Source of the DNA: Diphasiastrum complanatum
Lineage: Eukaryota; Streptophyta; Lycopodiopsida; Lycopodiales; Lycopodiaceae
DNA length: 64,000 nt
NCBI GenBank assembly: GCA_029204225.1
Contig: CM055100.1
Coordinates: forward strand, 3,633,089-3,697,088
Direction of reading: 5' to 3'
Each line of letters opens with the position of its first letter. Position 1 is the first letter of the stretch. The notes below the pieces were generated by a model. The model did not search any database. It was not told where the DNA came from and saw only the letters and a program-made list of their open reading frames with translations. The position numbers and the translations under genes were made by a program. Positions 1 through 13,700 of this stretch are shown one piece after another.

Positions 1-2085
1 ATTGTCACCTTCCCTTTTGACTAGTTGAAGTGCTTTGAGATCAACCTCTTGATCTTCAACTTGACCATCAAAGTCATTGAACAAACTTTGTTTTCCAGAT
101 CCATTACTTGATTTTACAGCAAGATAACATCCATCCACTTGCATAGCTCCATGTACACAAGAAGATCCTCCAAAAGATGTTTCACTCTTCATAAAAGCTT
201 GATACTCAAGATCCATTGGTTGGATCCACTCCTCTTCTTTCCTTGCTTGATCTACACTTGTAGGCTCATCCAAAGAGGTTAGGAAAGCAACATAATTTCC
301 AGAAACTACTTGCTTACCCTTTTGATCATATGTGAGCCTTGAAGGTACTTGTCTTTCTCTGGATGTTCTCCTTGGCTTTTGACTTGATGAAGGTCCATCA
401 TCACCACCATCCAAAGTAGGATCCTTCTCATCAACATCAAGAATGTTAGATCCATCTACTTTACCATCAATCATGCTTGAAGACACCTTTGGAATGTTTC
501 CCTCATAAAAAATGACATCTCTACCAACAATCACTTTGTTAGTAGAAGGAATGTAAACCTTGTAGGCTTTACTCACCTCACTATATCCAAAAATACCTCT
601 TCTTGAAGATGGATCCTCCTTGGTCCTATCATCAAGAGTAATGTTGACATAGCATGTGCATCCAAAGGTTCTTAGAAAGTTGACACTCGGCCTCCTCTTG
701 AATAGCATCTCAAAAGGTGTCCTTCCATCCAAAATAGCACTCAGCCACCTATTGCACAAGAAATTGGCACACAACAAAGCTTGATCCCAAAATGGTTTGT
801 CAAGATTAGCACTTAACCTCATAGCTTTAGCACTTTCACATAAAGTTCTATTCTTCCTTTCAGCCACTCCATTTTGTTGTGGGGTCCTTGATGTTGTATA
901 CTCCCTCTTGATCCCATGCTCATCACAAAAGGCCTTGAACTTGTTAGATATGTACTCACCACCATTGTCACCTCTCAAGCACTTGATCTTTGTGGAGAAT
1001 TGGTTCTCCCTTGCATTCTTGAACTTGACAAAGACATCATACACTTCATCCTTGCTCTTTAGTAGATAGATCCAACAAAATCTACTAAAATCATCAATGA
1101 ATGCTACATACATCTTAGCTCCACTATTGCTAATTGTAGTAAATCCATGAATATCCGAATGTACAAGTTGAAAAGGCTTTGTAGATCTAGAAATAGATCT
1201 AGTATAAGGTAGTCTATGTGACTTAGACAAAGCACAAGACTCACAAACATGCTTGTCATTACTTAAGGAACTTGGAAGACCAATCACAACCTTCTTCCTT
1301 GCCATTACCTCCAATGACTTGAAGTTGAGGTGTCGCATCCTTTTGTGCCAAACCTCTTGAATAGAAATTTGCTCCCTTGCAACACATCCAACTTGGTTAG
1401 CAATAACACAAGCATCAAGTTTGAACAACTTCCCTTGCCTTTTACCTTTTCCAATCAAGACATCCTTCCTTTTGATCAAACAAGCATCTCCATCAAACTC
1501 CACCTTGAGGCCCTTACTTAGCATTTGACTCACACTAAGCAAATTCTTGGTAATAGATGGAATAAACAAGACATCCTCCAAATGAACATTCCTATTTGTA
1601 GAGAGAGAAATAGGAATTGTGCCAATCCCTTTGATTGCACACTCACCATCATTGGCCGTGTAGATCACCCTCTTGTCATCTCCATATGCCAACAAAGAAG
1701 TGAAGTACTCTTTGTAAAAGGTCATGTGTGAACTTGCTCCACTATCAATCCACCAAGGATCTAGATCTCCATCATTAGCAAGCATACATGAAGACATCAC
1801 AAAAGCATCATCATTTGCATCTTGCACATCCAAACCATCCTCATCAAGAGTAAGATTACCTTGCTTGTCTCCTTGATCTCTCTTCTTCTTGTAGCACTCA
1901 CTTGCAAAGTGTCCTTTGATGCCACAATAGAAGCACTTGAGCTTTGATCTATCCTTCTTTTTGCCACTTGAAGAAGCATCCACTTGATCTTGCCCTTTAG
2001 ACCACTTGCTTTTGGTTTTGCCCTTGAATTTGCCCTTTGTGAACATAGCATCCTCTTGAAGTGTCGATGTAGATCCACCTCTTGA
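1..2085 (-). CDS. pol: Copia-1 protease-integrase region (partial)
   Basis: The - frame is open from the knuckle to the window edge, so it has no stop in view. Protease active site is WWIDSGASSHMT (around 1740). GAG-pre-integrase is seen as VWHKRMRHLNFKSLEV and CESCALSKSHRLPY. The integrase core has LVHSD, FIDDFSRF, RGDNGGEYIS and PQQNGVAERKNRT, so the D, D and E residues are all present. The region of 1-200 should approach the reverse transcriptase, but I recognise no RT motif there. Confidence 0.85.
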
Positions 2086-2654
2086 AGCCTATATTCCTCA
2101 TTGATCAAGATCTCTTGAAGATCCATCAAACTTGGCAAAGTCTTTTGAATAGCAATACTTTGAACAATGTTAGCATGAGCATCCAACAAGCCATTAAGAA
2201 TCACTTGAATAAGTTCTCCTTCCTTAATGCTTTCATCTATGCAAGCTAACTCATCATTCAATGCTTTCATTCTTAAAACAAAAGTACTTGGACTTTCTTC
2301 ATTCTTTTGCAAACAAGAAAAGATTTGCCTTCTTAGAGTCAACACTCTAGAAGTAGACTTGGATTCATAAAGCTTCTTCAATGAATTCCAAGCTTCCAAA
2401 GATGATGTGCACTTACCAACTTCCTTGAGAAGCTCATTGGTAACATTCATCTTTATCATGTGTAGAGCCTTCTTGGCCCTCTTGTCATACCTCAATTGAT
2501 CTTGTTGTGTTGCTGGTCTCTCCTCCAAACCTACAACAATATCCAAAACATCATTCATCTCAAGAAGTGACTCCATCCTCACTTTCCATAATGAATAGTT
2601 ACTTGAGGTAAGCCTATCATTGGCTTCCAACATGACTCCAATTGAGGTTGCCAT
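1797..2654 (-). CDS. gag: Copia-1 gag (UBN2-type), frameshifted near its C-terminus
   Basis: Starts MATSIGVMLEANDRLTSSNY, followed by WKVRMESLLEM and ALHMIKMNV, typical of the plant Copia gag (DUF4219/UBN2) that assembles the virus-like particle. After about 2090 this frame becomes meaningless. A different - frame continues with TKGKFKGKTKSKW and the zinc knuckle CFYCGIKGHFASEC near 1890-1935. A one-base deletion in the A/G-rich stretch near 2080-2090 would explain the switch; a programmed shift is possible but unproven. Confidence 0.85.
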   Translation of the reverse strand: MATSIGVMLEANDRLTSSNYSLWKVRMESLLEMNDVLDIVVGLEERPATQQDQLRYDKRAKKALHMIKMNVTNELLKEVGKCTSSLEAWNSLKKLYESKSTSRVLTLRRQIFSCLQKNEESPSTFVLRMKALNDELACIDESIKEGELIQVILNGLLDAHANIVQSIAIQKTLPSLMDLQEILINEEYRLQEVDLHRHFKRMLCSQRANSRAKPKASGLKGKIKWMLLQVAKRRIDQSSSASIVASKDTLQVSATRRREIKETSKVILLLMRMVWMCKMQMMMLL

Positions 2655-3242
2655 GTAGCAATGACCTGATCTTCTCTTTCAACCTGTTTCAATGCACAAA
2701 GCACTCCTTTGAACAACAACAAATGCTTTCAAAAGAAATCACCAAGATTTGAAACTATCTCACAAATTCTCTTCTAGCACTTATCCAAGCAAATCAACAC
2801 ATAGAATCATGGAATCTTGATCAACCTATGATCTATCCTCAATCTAATGACTTTTGCCACTTCCTAAGATTGAAACACACTCAAATGAAGTCCAGCAACC
2901 TCACTATCTAGAGATCCAATCAAAATTAGGGTTTTGACAAAATCACAAAAAATTGACTATTCCAAATCTACATGCAAATGCTGAAAATTTGATATGCAAT
3001 CTATAAGCCACCACTTAGGCTGAACCAATGATCCAAAAATCGGCCAAATCCAGCATGTGAATTCAAAAAATGGAATTGAACAAGTATATTGACCTATTTA
3101 GTGTTTTGATCTACAAAAGATCCAATCTACAAAAGCAAAAAATCCGATTTTGGTGTAGAATCCTCTCTAGCATGCTCTAGACTTGATATCTTCACCAAAT
3201 CATTGATAGATCTGATTTCCTCCTTCATAACCTGAAACCCAA

Positions 3243-3254
3243 GCTCTGATACCA
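3243..3254 (-). other. Copia-1 primer binding site (initiator tRNA-Met)
   Basis: The - strand reads TGGTATCAGAGC, the canonical plant Copia site complementary to the 3' end of initiator tRNA-Met, immediately next to the LTR. Confidence 0.9.
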
Positions 3255-3762
3255 TGTGAAAGATTTCAGATCCTTAAGATCCAATCTACTTGAATCATCT
3301 TTGGTTAGAAAGAAAAATACACTATCAATTTAACCAATGTAGAAAAATCAGCATCTACACACAATTTGAGATGCAAACACTAGTAGAACTTGATCAAACT
3401 TGAATGAAATGATTATGTATTGTTGCTGTCCGTACAAAACCAGCAAGCTACTGTATTTCACACGTGTGGATCCAAAAATAGCAAATATAGATCATTCTAC
3501 ACATAGAATTGCAAGCAATCACCAAGATAGTGCACCAATGGATAGTAGAACCCAAGAGAACCATGTATAAGCATGAAATGAGATAAAGAAGAGAGAAGAT
3601 GACTCTCTCCACGAGTTACATCCTTTTATAGCAGGTCCAAACCCTATTTGGCCACTTGGCTTTCCCACCAAAATGCTAACCCTACCAATTTTGGGTCTAG
3701 ATTCAATGTACCCAACTTATTCAAATTGAATCTACTCAAACTCGCATTCTATCTTTCCCACA
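3255..3762 (-). repeat. 5' LTR of Copia-1
   Basis: Begins TGTGAAAGA and ends TCTTTCCCACA on the + strand (imperfect terminal inverted repeat), 508 bp. It abuts the primer binding site directly, as plant Copia LTRs do. Confidence 0.75.
3621..3630 (-). promoter_or_regulatory. TATA box in Copia-1 LTR
   Basis: The - strand reads TATAAAAGGA inside the LTR, in the expected position for U3-driven transcription of the element. Confidence 0.6.
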
Positions 3763-4681
3763 CTTTCAAAAAGTGTTTATTCAAATGAAATTTAGACTAA
3801 TGAACTTTGAAAAGTCAACCTCTAAGTCTAAAACAAGTTTTGGCCTCAATATGCCAAATATGGAAATATTGCAAAATGTGATGAAACTAGTTGAATCTTT
3901 CACAACCAGTAGGTCGAGGAAACGGATTAAAACCAAGAGTCAGAGTGGGAGAAGCATAAGCTCTCCAGTTGACTCAGATTTTTGAAAGCTTATAATTTTT
4001 TCACTCACACGATTCACCAACGAGCCAGGCTACCCTAAACCATGGCATGTATTCAAAAGAGCTTTCTGAGAATTTGTGGGAAAATTCTATTACAAGTGAG
4101 CTCACATCAAGGGAGGTAGAACCCATAGGGATTTCAAGCCTTGTCTTAATTTTGTAAGAATCTACACAATTAATACATGAAGAGTTGCAGTCTGACATTC
4201 AGGTTGTGATGTTCATCATGCACCATGTTTACCAGAATCTAGTTCACAGTTTTTTATACCTGCATGACGTCTTTAATTCGACAATTTCACTTACTTTTTC
4301 TAAATGAACTGATGTAGATTTGAAAGGTGTAGTGCTCATTAATCTACTCTGCTGAAAGCTCTTTATAGAAGCGCTAATTATCAAGCACTCAAACTTGGAA
4401 ATAGAGAAGGTATTCTTTGAATTTGTGACATTTGTTTCAGAAGTATTTTCAATCAACCGAACTTTGTTTCAGCATTGATGGTTGCTACCAAGCTTTTTTC
4501 CCCTTCCTCACGTTGTTGTACATGTGCAGTGCTTTTTCTGCTTTGTGTATGAATTCACTTTGAATTTTCTATGAAATCAGTTGCGTTGGCAGAATGACTA
4601 AGACTGTCCAATGTGGTGGCACACTGAGATTGACTTGTTCTAAGAATATGCAGATTATAATGACATAGAATATGGATGCAG
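3763..4681. other. Presumed ISA3-like intron, no feature seen
   Basis: AT-rich sequence between the Copia LTR and the first visible isoamylase exon. I see no exon, repeat or transposon domain in it. Short open frames on both strands lack recognisable content. Confidence 0.5.
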
Positions 4682-4782
4682 GCCATTGCCAAGGATCCAG
4701 TCTTGTCCAAGTGCAAACTGATTGCAGAGCCATGGGATTGTGGAGGCTTGTATCAAGTAGGAAATTTTCCTAACTGGGACAG
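4682..4782 (+). CDS. ISA3: ISA3-like exon with acid/base Glu
   Basis: Encodes [20 protein letters not shown] and the following [14 protein letters not shown]. Acceptor is ATGCAG and donor GTAGAA; it ends in phase 2, completing AG|G (Arg) with the next exon. This is the most 5' exon I could find; the preceding exon is presumably beyond the window start. Confidence 0.9.
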
Positions 4783-7700
4783 GTAGAATGCTGGAAAAAT
4801 AGTATAACATTTTTTTAGGGAATGGAAGTGGTTGAGACGCATTGGATAAGCCTTAAATTCTATAGCTTTTCTGTGCATGCAGATGTTGAGGTTCCCATTA
4901 TCATTTGTATCTGTTGAAATTTAAATTCTAGCAGATGTTTTTTTTCCTCTCCTCTGGTTTACTATCTTTTATAGAATTACTGTTTTTCAGGTTGAGATTT
5001 TACAAACTTGAGTAGTTGAAGCTTTTCTGAAATATGAGTATGAGAGCACCTGACATTAGAATGCTATTCACATACACAAAGACAAGAAAGAAGCCTTCTA
5101 AAAGACCAATTGGCAACAGCAGGAAATGCTTGCTCTTGCATAGACTGTACCTGTTCTAGTAACTCTTGACGTTATTGTCAATACAGGTGGGGCGAATGGA
5201 ATGGCATGTATAGGGATGCTATACGGAGGTTTGTTAAGGTATACCATCTGAAGTGGATTCTGTAACTTTATAATCAATAAAGTACCTAAAGCAAACGAAA
5301 GGATTATTGGGACAATGACTTTCAAAAGGTTCCACTCAATCTGCACATGCTAACTTTATGCTTTAGTACCTAGGGAGATGAAATTTGAATTTTGCATTCT
5401 GTATGCACATGTGCCTCCTCTCTAGATAATTCTTCTGAATAACATCAATTGGAATATTGTGAAGTTAGCTTTGACTTTAACGCTACAAATCAAACGGACT
5501 TCTCAAATATTGGAGTCGTGAAATATTCACTTTGAGTGTTGTATTGGTGAAAGTGACAATTTATATTAGCATGCCAAGCACCACATTCTCCTAAAGGATC
5601 ATGCTGCTGAACAATGGTAAGTATAGAACTCAACCTGTACTTTGTTATGTTGGCAGGGGGATCCTGGAATGAAGAGTTCATTTGCCACGCGACTTTCTGG
5701 TTCTGCAGATCTATATAATGTGAGTTGTGATTCTATATACAGTATACATATTAATTGGTATGCTTTTGACATGTGTATATGTACCAGCTTCATGTGGAAT
5801 GTTGCTATTTTACCAACCTCAAGATTCTTGAGGAGAAGTTGAGCATCATATACTTAAATAATAAGCTACTTAACATAAGGTAAATTTTGAATCCAAGAGA
5901 GTACTCTCACTAGCATACACACAGTATTGGGCCATAAACATTCCCCCATCCCCCATCCTTTCAAAGCACAGATTATAGCATATTACTCTCTATTTTTGTA
6001 GTTTGATTCACCTATGCACATGTATATTGAAAGGCCATAGAACAACATAATGATATTAGATCAATCTCAGAATTGCTGTTTGTTTAAATACAGAATTGCT
6101 CAATAACAAGAAAGCCACGTTCCCAATCAAAGTTGTTATGCTCCTTCCCTGCCTATAGGTCTCAAACTTCTGTAAAGTATTCAGGGGGAAAAGCAAATGG
6201 TAAGTACAGAGTCTTGGATATGATACTTGTGAGAATGACATAGCTATGGATACTAGAAAGGTTATATGATGCAAGCATGAAATCATCCAAGTACTGCTTA
6301 TGGGTGAAGACGTTCAAGGGAGAGAATTTTTTAAATCAGAAATTAACCAAATTAAGTGCCCATGATTAAGTTTTTGTCAAATTAGTTACTTCAGAGGGTA
6401 ACTAATTACTTGAGCAATGAATATATGATCGTGTTTCAAGTATGGCCACAAGTCCTATCATGTCTTTCAATTTTGACACTTTCATTTCTGATGAATCCGA
6501 CAAAGAAAAAAAGAAGTTATAAGCTTAAGTCAGTCATAAGCTGAATTGAGATTCATTGCATCATGGTTCTGATGGAAAAGATATGTTGAATGTGGTGTCT
6601 GATCTTAAAATGGACGCAACTTCGGAATGATTAAGATCTCTTGTCTGTCTGCGCAGCTGATGAAGCTCACCCATTATAAGTTTTGACAATAATGCTGGGG
6701 TAAGTTTTTATTCAATTTATTGACCTCAAGAAATTTGGAGTAATCTCTTGGGCACATTTCTTAAGGAAGCACAGTCCGAGCATGTACCTTGGTGAACTAA
6801 AGACTTTGTGAAATACATTAGGATCTCATTCTCACAATAAAGGAAATAGTCCATTCATGAAACATACAAATGTGTGGTACTGGATCTCAACACAACAATC
6901 AAGCAGAGCATGCCCAAATATATGTATTATCATACTTAACCAGAAAAGTAGATTCAGCTCATCGTTTCTACACCATATATGTATTGAAGTTTGGAAGCGT
7001 AATGGTATACATCCATCATCTATTGCTAGAGATATAATAGATTTCATTATAGGAACAGATAAATTATTTTTTTTGAGACACATGAGAAGAATATGTGCAT
7101 TCTTGGGATATAGGCGGGATTCAGTATATAGGACAGAGGTGAGATCCACGAGTGTCGAAAGGTTTAGGTGGGGTCACATGCTTATATAAAGTCATTACAT
7201 CTGATCATGGAGTTAATCAGACATGATGAGTATGCACAATATATCTAGGTTCACCTCATATGAGTGATATTGGATTGGACGGGAATCTCTTTATCGCAGC
7301 TTGCTACTTTCCTCTAGATTCCTTTGTGGAGGCATTGATTCTCCTTGTGCTAATCTTTCCGTAGACATTTTCGGATTCGTAGGTTGAGGGTATGTTCTTC
7401 TTACTGGCAATCTTAATGCTAGGACCGCCGTGAGATAGACTTTCATGATGCTACCGACCAGTTACGCATACGAGCCATGACATGAGAGTCGCCAGACCTC
7501 AGCGACCTCAGCCAACACACTGGTACTATCACTAGTTATGGTGATTTTTTGTTGCAGCTAGTTGAAGCCCATGAGCTAGCAATTTGTAGTGGCCTGGCTT
7601 GTTGGCCTGATTCGAGCAGTTACACATGCCATCCTCATAGTGGCGGACACAATCTTGGCAACTACCCCTTGGGAGCACCATCTTTCATTCCATTGATATC

Positions 7701-10700
7701 CCATTTCCAAATATTCGCTACTACTTCTAATCACTCTTTTGTCTTTGATTTGCCAGCTGTGTTCCCTATCCGAGGTGGAGTTTGGGGATCACTTCTTATT
7801 TAGATGTCCAGTCTACTATGAGATCAGAGGGAGGTATCACTGCCTCTTCTGTGATTCACTTGTCACACATTGAAGTCCATTATAGCATGTGAGGATCCAC
7901 ATTGTGTTGCACTCATGGTCAGGGAGATGTTTCTACTATGACGGATCTATGTTTGCCAGTCCACTCTCTAACGTACGACTCCAAATTAGATCTTCTTCTC
8001 TCATAGGAGATCACGGATCGATCTAGCCTCAGTTGCCAATGGGGATGACAGTGGCACTTCCCGACATAGAGACCAGAGACTGTGTACTACCATATTCATG
8101 CTACTGGTAGAGCCATAGGTCATACCATGAGGAGACACACATCTCGTAGACAACCTTCTAGACAACTGGCACCCTTCCTCTCCCTCTCGCAACAACTTGC
8201 ATCATGTGCTTTTCTCATTCCCAATAGGACATCATGATGACATTATATCATTTGACTATCATTTATATCAACACATACTTTTACATTTCATCCCTCATTT
8301 AGTCTAGTTCAATTTAGATTATTTAGAAGTTATATCTACATGTACTTTTCATTATTTGTTTTTGGAGACGTTCCATGTGCTCCCATTGATGCCACATATT
8401 TGACATATATTCTTTTTGTCTTATATGCCGATGTGAATCCTTCATCTGTTGCTGCTGCTGTGCATCAACAACAATCTTTAGCTGATGCTGCTACTACAGC
8501 CCATCCGCTCTCCCTCTCCACTTTCCCTTCACCCTCACCCTCTTCCCCTCCATCTTCTTCTCTATCAGCATCTTATGTTACCTCTTCTCCTTGATCTTTC
8601 TCTGCTTCATCTTTTTCTTCTTCTTCTTCTTTTTTGCTGCCTCTTCTTCTTCCTTGCGTATCAATACTCCTACTCTCAAGAACCCTACACTCCCACAAAG
8701 ACAATGGAGTCCTATATTGCATCTAGGCATACTATTGCATGATTTTCAATGTTTGAAGATAGAGTTACAAATGGTTCAGACTGAGATGGCCTGTCTCAAA
8801 AAGGCTAATACCAAGTTGCATTAAGAAGTGGATATGCTGAAACAAGAATTCATATCCGAGCTGCTCCTTGCTACATTGAACCATCACATAAACTCAAAGA
8901 ATTGGCGAACTAAATCGAGAAGCAACAAGAAGCTCTTTCTTGGGTGACAATTCTCAAAAAAGGTAGTAAGCCAAGTGCTCCTATTTCTTCAGTTATTTCA
9001 GCTACTCTTTTTGCAAGGAAATCTAGGGAGTAGAAAGCACTCTGCATTAGAGTAAGAGGCATTGTGGATACTCATAATGCTCTTGAAGAAGCAAAAAATT
9101 TCCTTGAGGTTACACTAAAGATTTGGATTCAGCTTGGAGAACAACACGGATAATGCTACCCCAATCATTTGTGTTGAGAGTCGTCGAGTTGCTTTACGTT
9201 GTAGAGCCAAGCTATGAGGTTATCAAATCTATACGATGATGATCTTGCATACATGCAGGTTGAGGAGACGCCTAAAGCCTTCCAGGAAGCTAAAGTGTCA
9301 TGCAGACATGCTATCTACAGGGATGGTCGAATCCGATACATTGACAATACGTCTAGAGATTCCAACAAATAGGAACTCGAGGTGCCTGGTATTTAGAGCA
9401 TACTAGGGCCCCATCCACGTCATTTGCAGATTGGGCTTTGGAACTATAATGAAATACATTCATCATCCACTATTAGTGATTTGATTGACTTCATTGGTGA
9501 GAGAGATCTATTACTTTCCATGGAGACTCATGAGAGTCAGGAGAGACAACTAACTACTTTTTCAACTTACAGATGGGACGCGGTCTATTGACATGAAATG
9601 AGATCCGCCAGTGGTAGTGGTTCAGGAGGGGTTGCTTGTTTATAGAGGGAGTTGCTACATCCTATCTTTGAGTTTTTCATCCATGATGAGCACTCACGAT
9701 ACATTCGGTTCCGCATCAATGGACATAGCATCAATTCAGACAGGGACTCCCTCCCGTGTTACTTCCCTCCAGTGTCCTCTTCCTTTGTGAATTGTGTTGG
9801 TTCACCATACAATGATCTTTCCACGGGCATTATTATAGATATGCAGAGGGAGATTATATCTTTCTCATTGTTGACTTTAATGCCAAGATAGCTTAGACTT
9901 CTATGATCCTACTGACCAACTTTGTGTACATGCCCTTGATGGAGATGACTCGAGAGTTACCAGGACCTCAGAGGTTATTTTGGGTCCTACTACCACCTAT
10001 GGAGAGTACCTATTGTAGCTGGGAGAAGAATCGGCCATTTTTAATGGTCTAGCGTGCTAGCCTAATTCAAGTAGATATACATGTCATCCTCACAATGGTG
10101 GGCAGAGTGTAGTTGCCATTTCCATCTCCCCTAAACCCTTTGAGTTCACGGTCTTCACTGCTGATATGGTCCATTATCCTAGAAGGTGAACTAGTAATGT
10201 TGGAGGATACTGCCAACCCATGGAACCTGCAAAGGCCAAGGATACGCGACCAGATCAGTTGAGAAATTGTTTGGTTTCTAAACGTCTGATTTGTTGGAAA
10301 GGTAACTCAGATGATGAGGACACTTGGGAAGAAGGAAGAAGACCTTCGACTAAAATTCCCTAGATTTCTACCTTGAGAAGGAATTTTTTAAGGGGGAGGG
10401 AATGTCATGTACCATAACGATATGACTATGAGGTGACAACGTCACCATGAGGTGGAACACTAGATTGACATTGTCAATAGTTTTACTGCTATGTGTCTGC
10501 ACCTCAGGCTATCTCGTGACAACAAGACCCATTTGTACTTTGTAGATAGAAGTGGGAGAACCCTTTATGATCCATTCAATTTACTTGAGGAGTGGTGGAT
10601 GGGATGCTGGTTATCATAGGGGTCTTGGTTAGCCCAGTTGTGTCAACATTTCCGATGCACGGGGGTGAGTTGGGAATGGCTCTATAGATGGGCAGTAAAA

Positions 10701-13700
10701 GCGTTTGTCACTTGTTGTTTGAAGTCCACCTTATGAAGATTGGTCAAGTAGTTTATAACATAAATGGTACCTAGACATTAGTGCATCATCACATATGACA
10801 TCTCATAAGGAGTGGTTTATTGATCATGTGAACGAAGGCAACAAGAATGAAGTAATTTTGGGTGATCATAGCACACTAAGCATAAAAGTAGCTAGCAACA
10901 TAAAATTTGGACTTCCTTTTTCTCTTAAAGGGATGGTCAAGAATGCTCTATTGGTGCCCAATCTTGAATTTGTTCTTTGTAGGTTCTTACAGATCAAGGC
11001 CTTAATTATGAATTTTATAAGGATAGATTTCTTGTGAAGGATATTAAAGCTTACTTTAAAGTGGTTGTTTAGGGCTTTGGGTGTGAATAAATTGTTTGTG
11101 CTTGAGATTCTTTTAGTGCATCATGCCTATGTTATTCAAGAAAATCGTCAAAGCACTTTGTGGCATGAAATGTTTGGACATCCTAAATTCCTAACTATGG
11201 TAGCGTCAAGCTACTGCATGATAGAGGGATGGTGTGGGGAATTCCGAAGATCATTCAAAACACTAGCAAGCCTTCAAAGTAGGTACATATTGTGCCAAAG
11301 ATGTATTGGGGCTAATAAATTGTGAACTTTGGAGACTGGCCCAAACACAATCACTTGGAGATTTATACTATTTTCAATCATTTAAAATGATTTCTCTCAA
11401 ACAACTTGGTTCTAGTTTCTAAAGCATAAATTTGAAGCATTCTCTTTCTTTGTTGAATTTAGAACCTTGTGGAAAATTAAACCGGAAAGAGAATCAAAAC
11501 ACTAAGGACAGATGGTGACGTTGAATTCAACTATGGTGATCTTATTCCTTTTGTAGAGCACATGGAATTAGACATAAGTTCATAGTCTCATATACTCCAC
11601 AGCAAAATGGAGTAGCAAAGTGAAAGAACTGCACTCTTGTGAAGTGTGCTCAAAGCATGATGATGGCATGTGGCTTAAGCAATTTTATATGGAGTGAAGA
11701 AGTTCAAACAACAACATACCTACAAAATCGGTCTCTGACTAAATCTTTGAAAGGTACGACTCCTAAAGAAGCTCATATTGGACATAAGCCAAGTGTCGCA
11801 CATTTTAGAGTTTTTGATGCTTATGTGCACATTCTAGATGAGACACATAGAAAACTTGTTTCAAAATCTCTAAAATGCATTCTTGTTTGATATTCTCTAA
11901 CTTCTATAGAATACAAGCTATCTGAACCCCAGACAAGAAGCTCATTATAGGTTGTGACATCATTTTTGACAAAGGAAGATCTGCTCATTATCCCCAGGAG
12001 GTTACTCAAATAAACACGTAATCCTACATGACAAAGAAGAGGATACAAGTGGTGAATTTACCAATCCTATTGACGCTAAAACTCAACCTATTGACGATGA
12101 GGTAACAACTCCAGCCCTATCATTCATTATTCAATTCAAGAAGTTCCTAGAAATGATTGAAATGAGGCTTCTACTTCCACAACTCCTACTTGTGTAAAAA
12201 AGAGAGTTAAATTTTGAAGCTAGTTGAAAAAACTATACAAGAATCAACTAGAGAGTCAAGCAACGACAACCAAAGAAGTAAAATGATACATGGGATCTTG
12301 TGGAGCTAGCCCAACATGACTAAGTAGATTTATAAGTTGAAGTATGAATCTGATGGTTCACTTGACAAGCATAAAGCACTTCTCGTAGCAAAAGGTTATG
12401 TTCAAAAGGAAGGTATTGATTACAAAGAATATTTTTTCCATGTTACGATGAACACCATTTGTTGTATATTGGCTATAGCATTTCGTTTTGATTGGCATAT
12501 TGCTTAAGTAGATTTTAAAAGTGCATTCTTGAAGGAGAAATCTACATATCTCAACCTCAAAGTTAAAAGGCAAAAATTATCTTGTTTGTAAACTCAAGAA
12601 AGCATTTTATAGTCTGAAGCAAAGTTGAGGGTCCGGGCCGGAATGCCCGCGTCCGTGTCCGGCGTCCGGACCCGGATGCGTCCGACCCCGGACGCAGGGT
12701 CGGACGCGTCCAATTTTTTTTTTTTAAACTAAAAATTAAAAAAAAAAAAAAAAACTGATGCGTCCGGGGTCCGGACGCACGCGGAACTTATTCAATCACT
12801 CTGTAGTCATTCAGTGAGTGAAAAGAAGTCTGTTTACAAAATCCTGTATCCATATAGACTCCCACGAAAACTCAATTACATGGTGACAGTATTGGAACTG
12901 CATTGGAATCTGAATGTCTGATATCAAGGATTTGCATGTTGGTACGCAGGTAAATAAAAGAAAACCTTATCACAGCATTAACTTTATCACGGCCCATGAC
13001 GGATTCACCCTTTTTGACCTTGTTGCGTATAATGAAAAGGTGAGCTCTTACACGTGGAAGCTTTTGTCAGGAAGGGATGTTGGGTTGTTGACTCCAAAAA
13101 TGCTTTGTGGCATACGTCTCCTTTATAGTGAGCTTAGTTTTAGAGAAACTTACACTTCACTGTATGGTGAAAGTTCATTGGCTATTTGTGCATTTTACAT
13201 CGAGCAGCATAATGATGCCAATGGAGAAGATGGCAGAGATGGTAGCAACGATAATTTCAGTTGGAATTGCGGCTTTGAAGGTAATGGGTGTTTACAGTGC
13301 TCAAATTGAATAGATAAACTATGCAGAATAAGATAAGATAAATGGCACACTAATCATATTGCAATGTTCTGGTTGATTTTCTTTGGTTTATGACAACTTA
13401 CTGAAGACTATATTTTGCATCAACAATGTACACTGAAGCTGACATTGAATGCTATCCGAGAAGACTAGTAAATGTCTGCTATTAATTTCACTAAAAGTCT
13501 AAGCAAAGTGGAAATACAATAGTATCGTGACTATAGTCTATTCAATTCAAGCATCTCATGGTGAATCTTATCCTTCAAATAATATTAGTCTATACGACTT
13601 GTGAAATTATGGCATATGCAGGTGAAACAAATGATTTCAGCATAAATGCTTTACGTCAGAGGCAAATGAAGAATTTCCTTCTAGCACTTATGCTTTCACA

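Larger units (their letters stand above)
1..3762 (-). mobile_element. Copia LTR retrotransposon, 5' half (Copia-1), nearly intact
   Basis: On the - strand, in order: a 5' LTR (3255-3762), a primer binding site, a gag gene from 2654, then protease and integrase running off the window start. The frame is open except for one apparent single-base shift near 2080-2090. This degree of preservation is unusual here and suggests a fairly recent insertion left of ISA exon 4682. The 3' half and the second LTR lie outside the window, so the target duplication cannot be checked; CTTTC at 3763-3767 is the candidate. Confidence 0.92.

Noticed and set aside
797-1731. + strand open frames across Copia-1
   Set aside because: Antisense shadows of the well-supported - strand protease-integrase frame.
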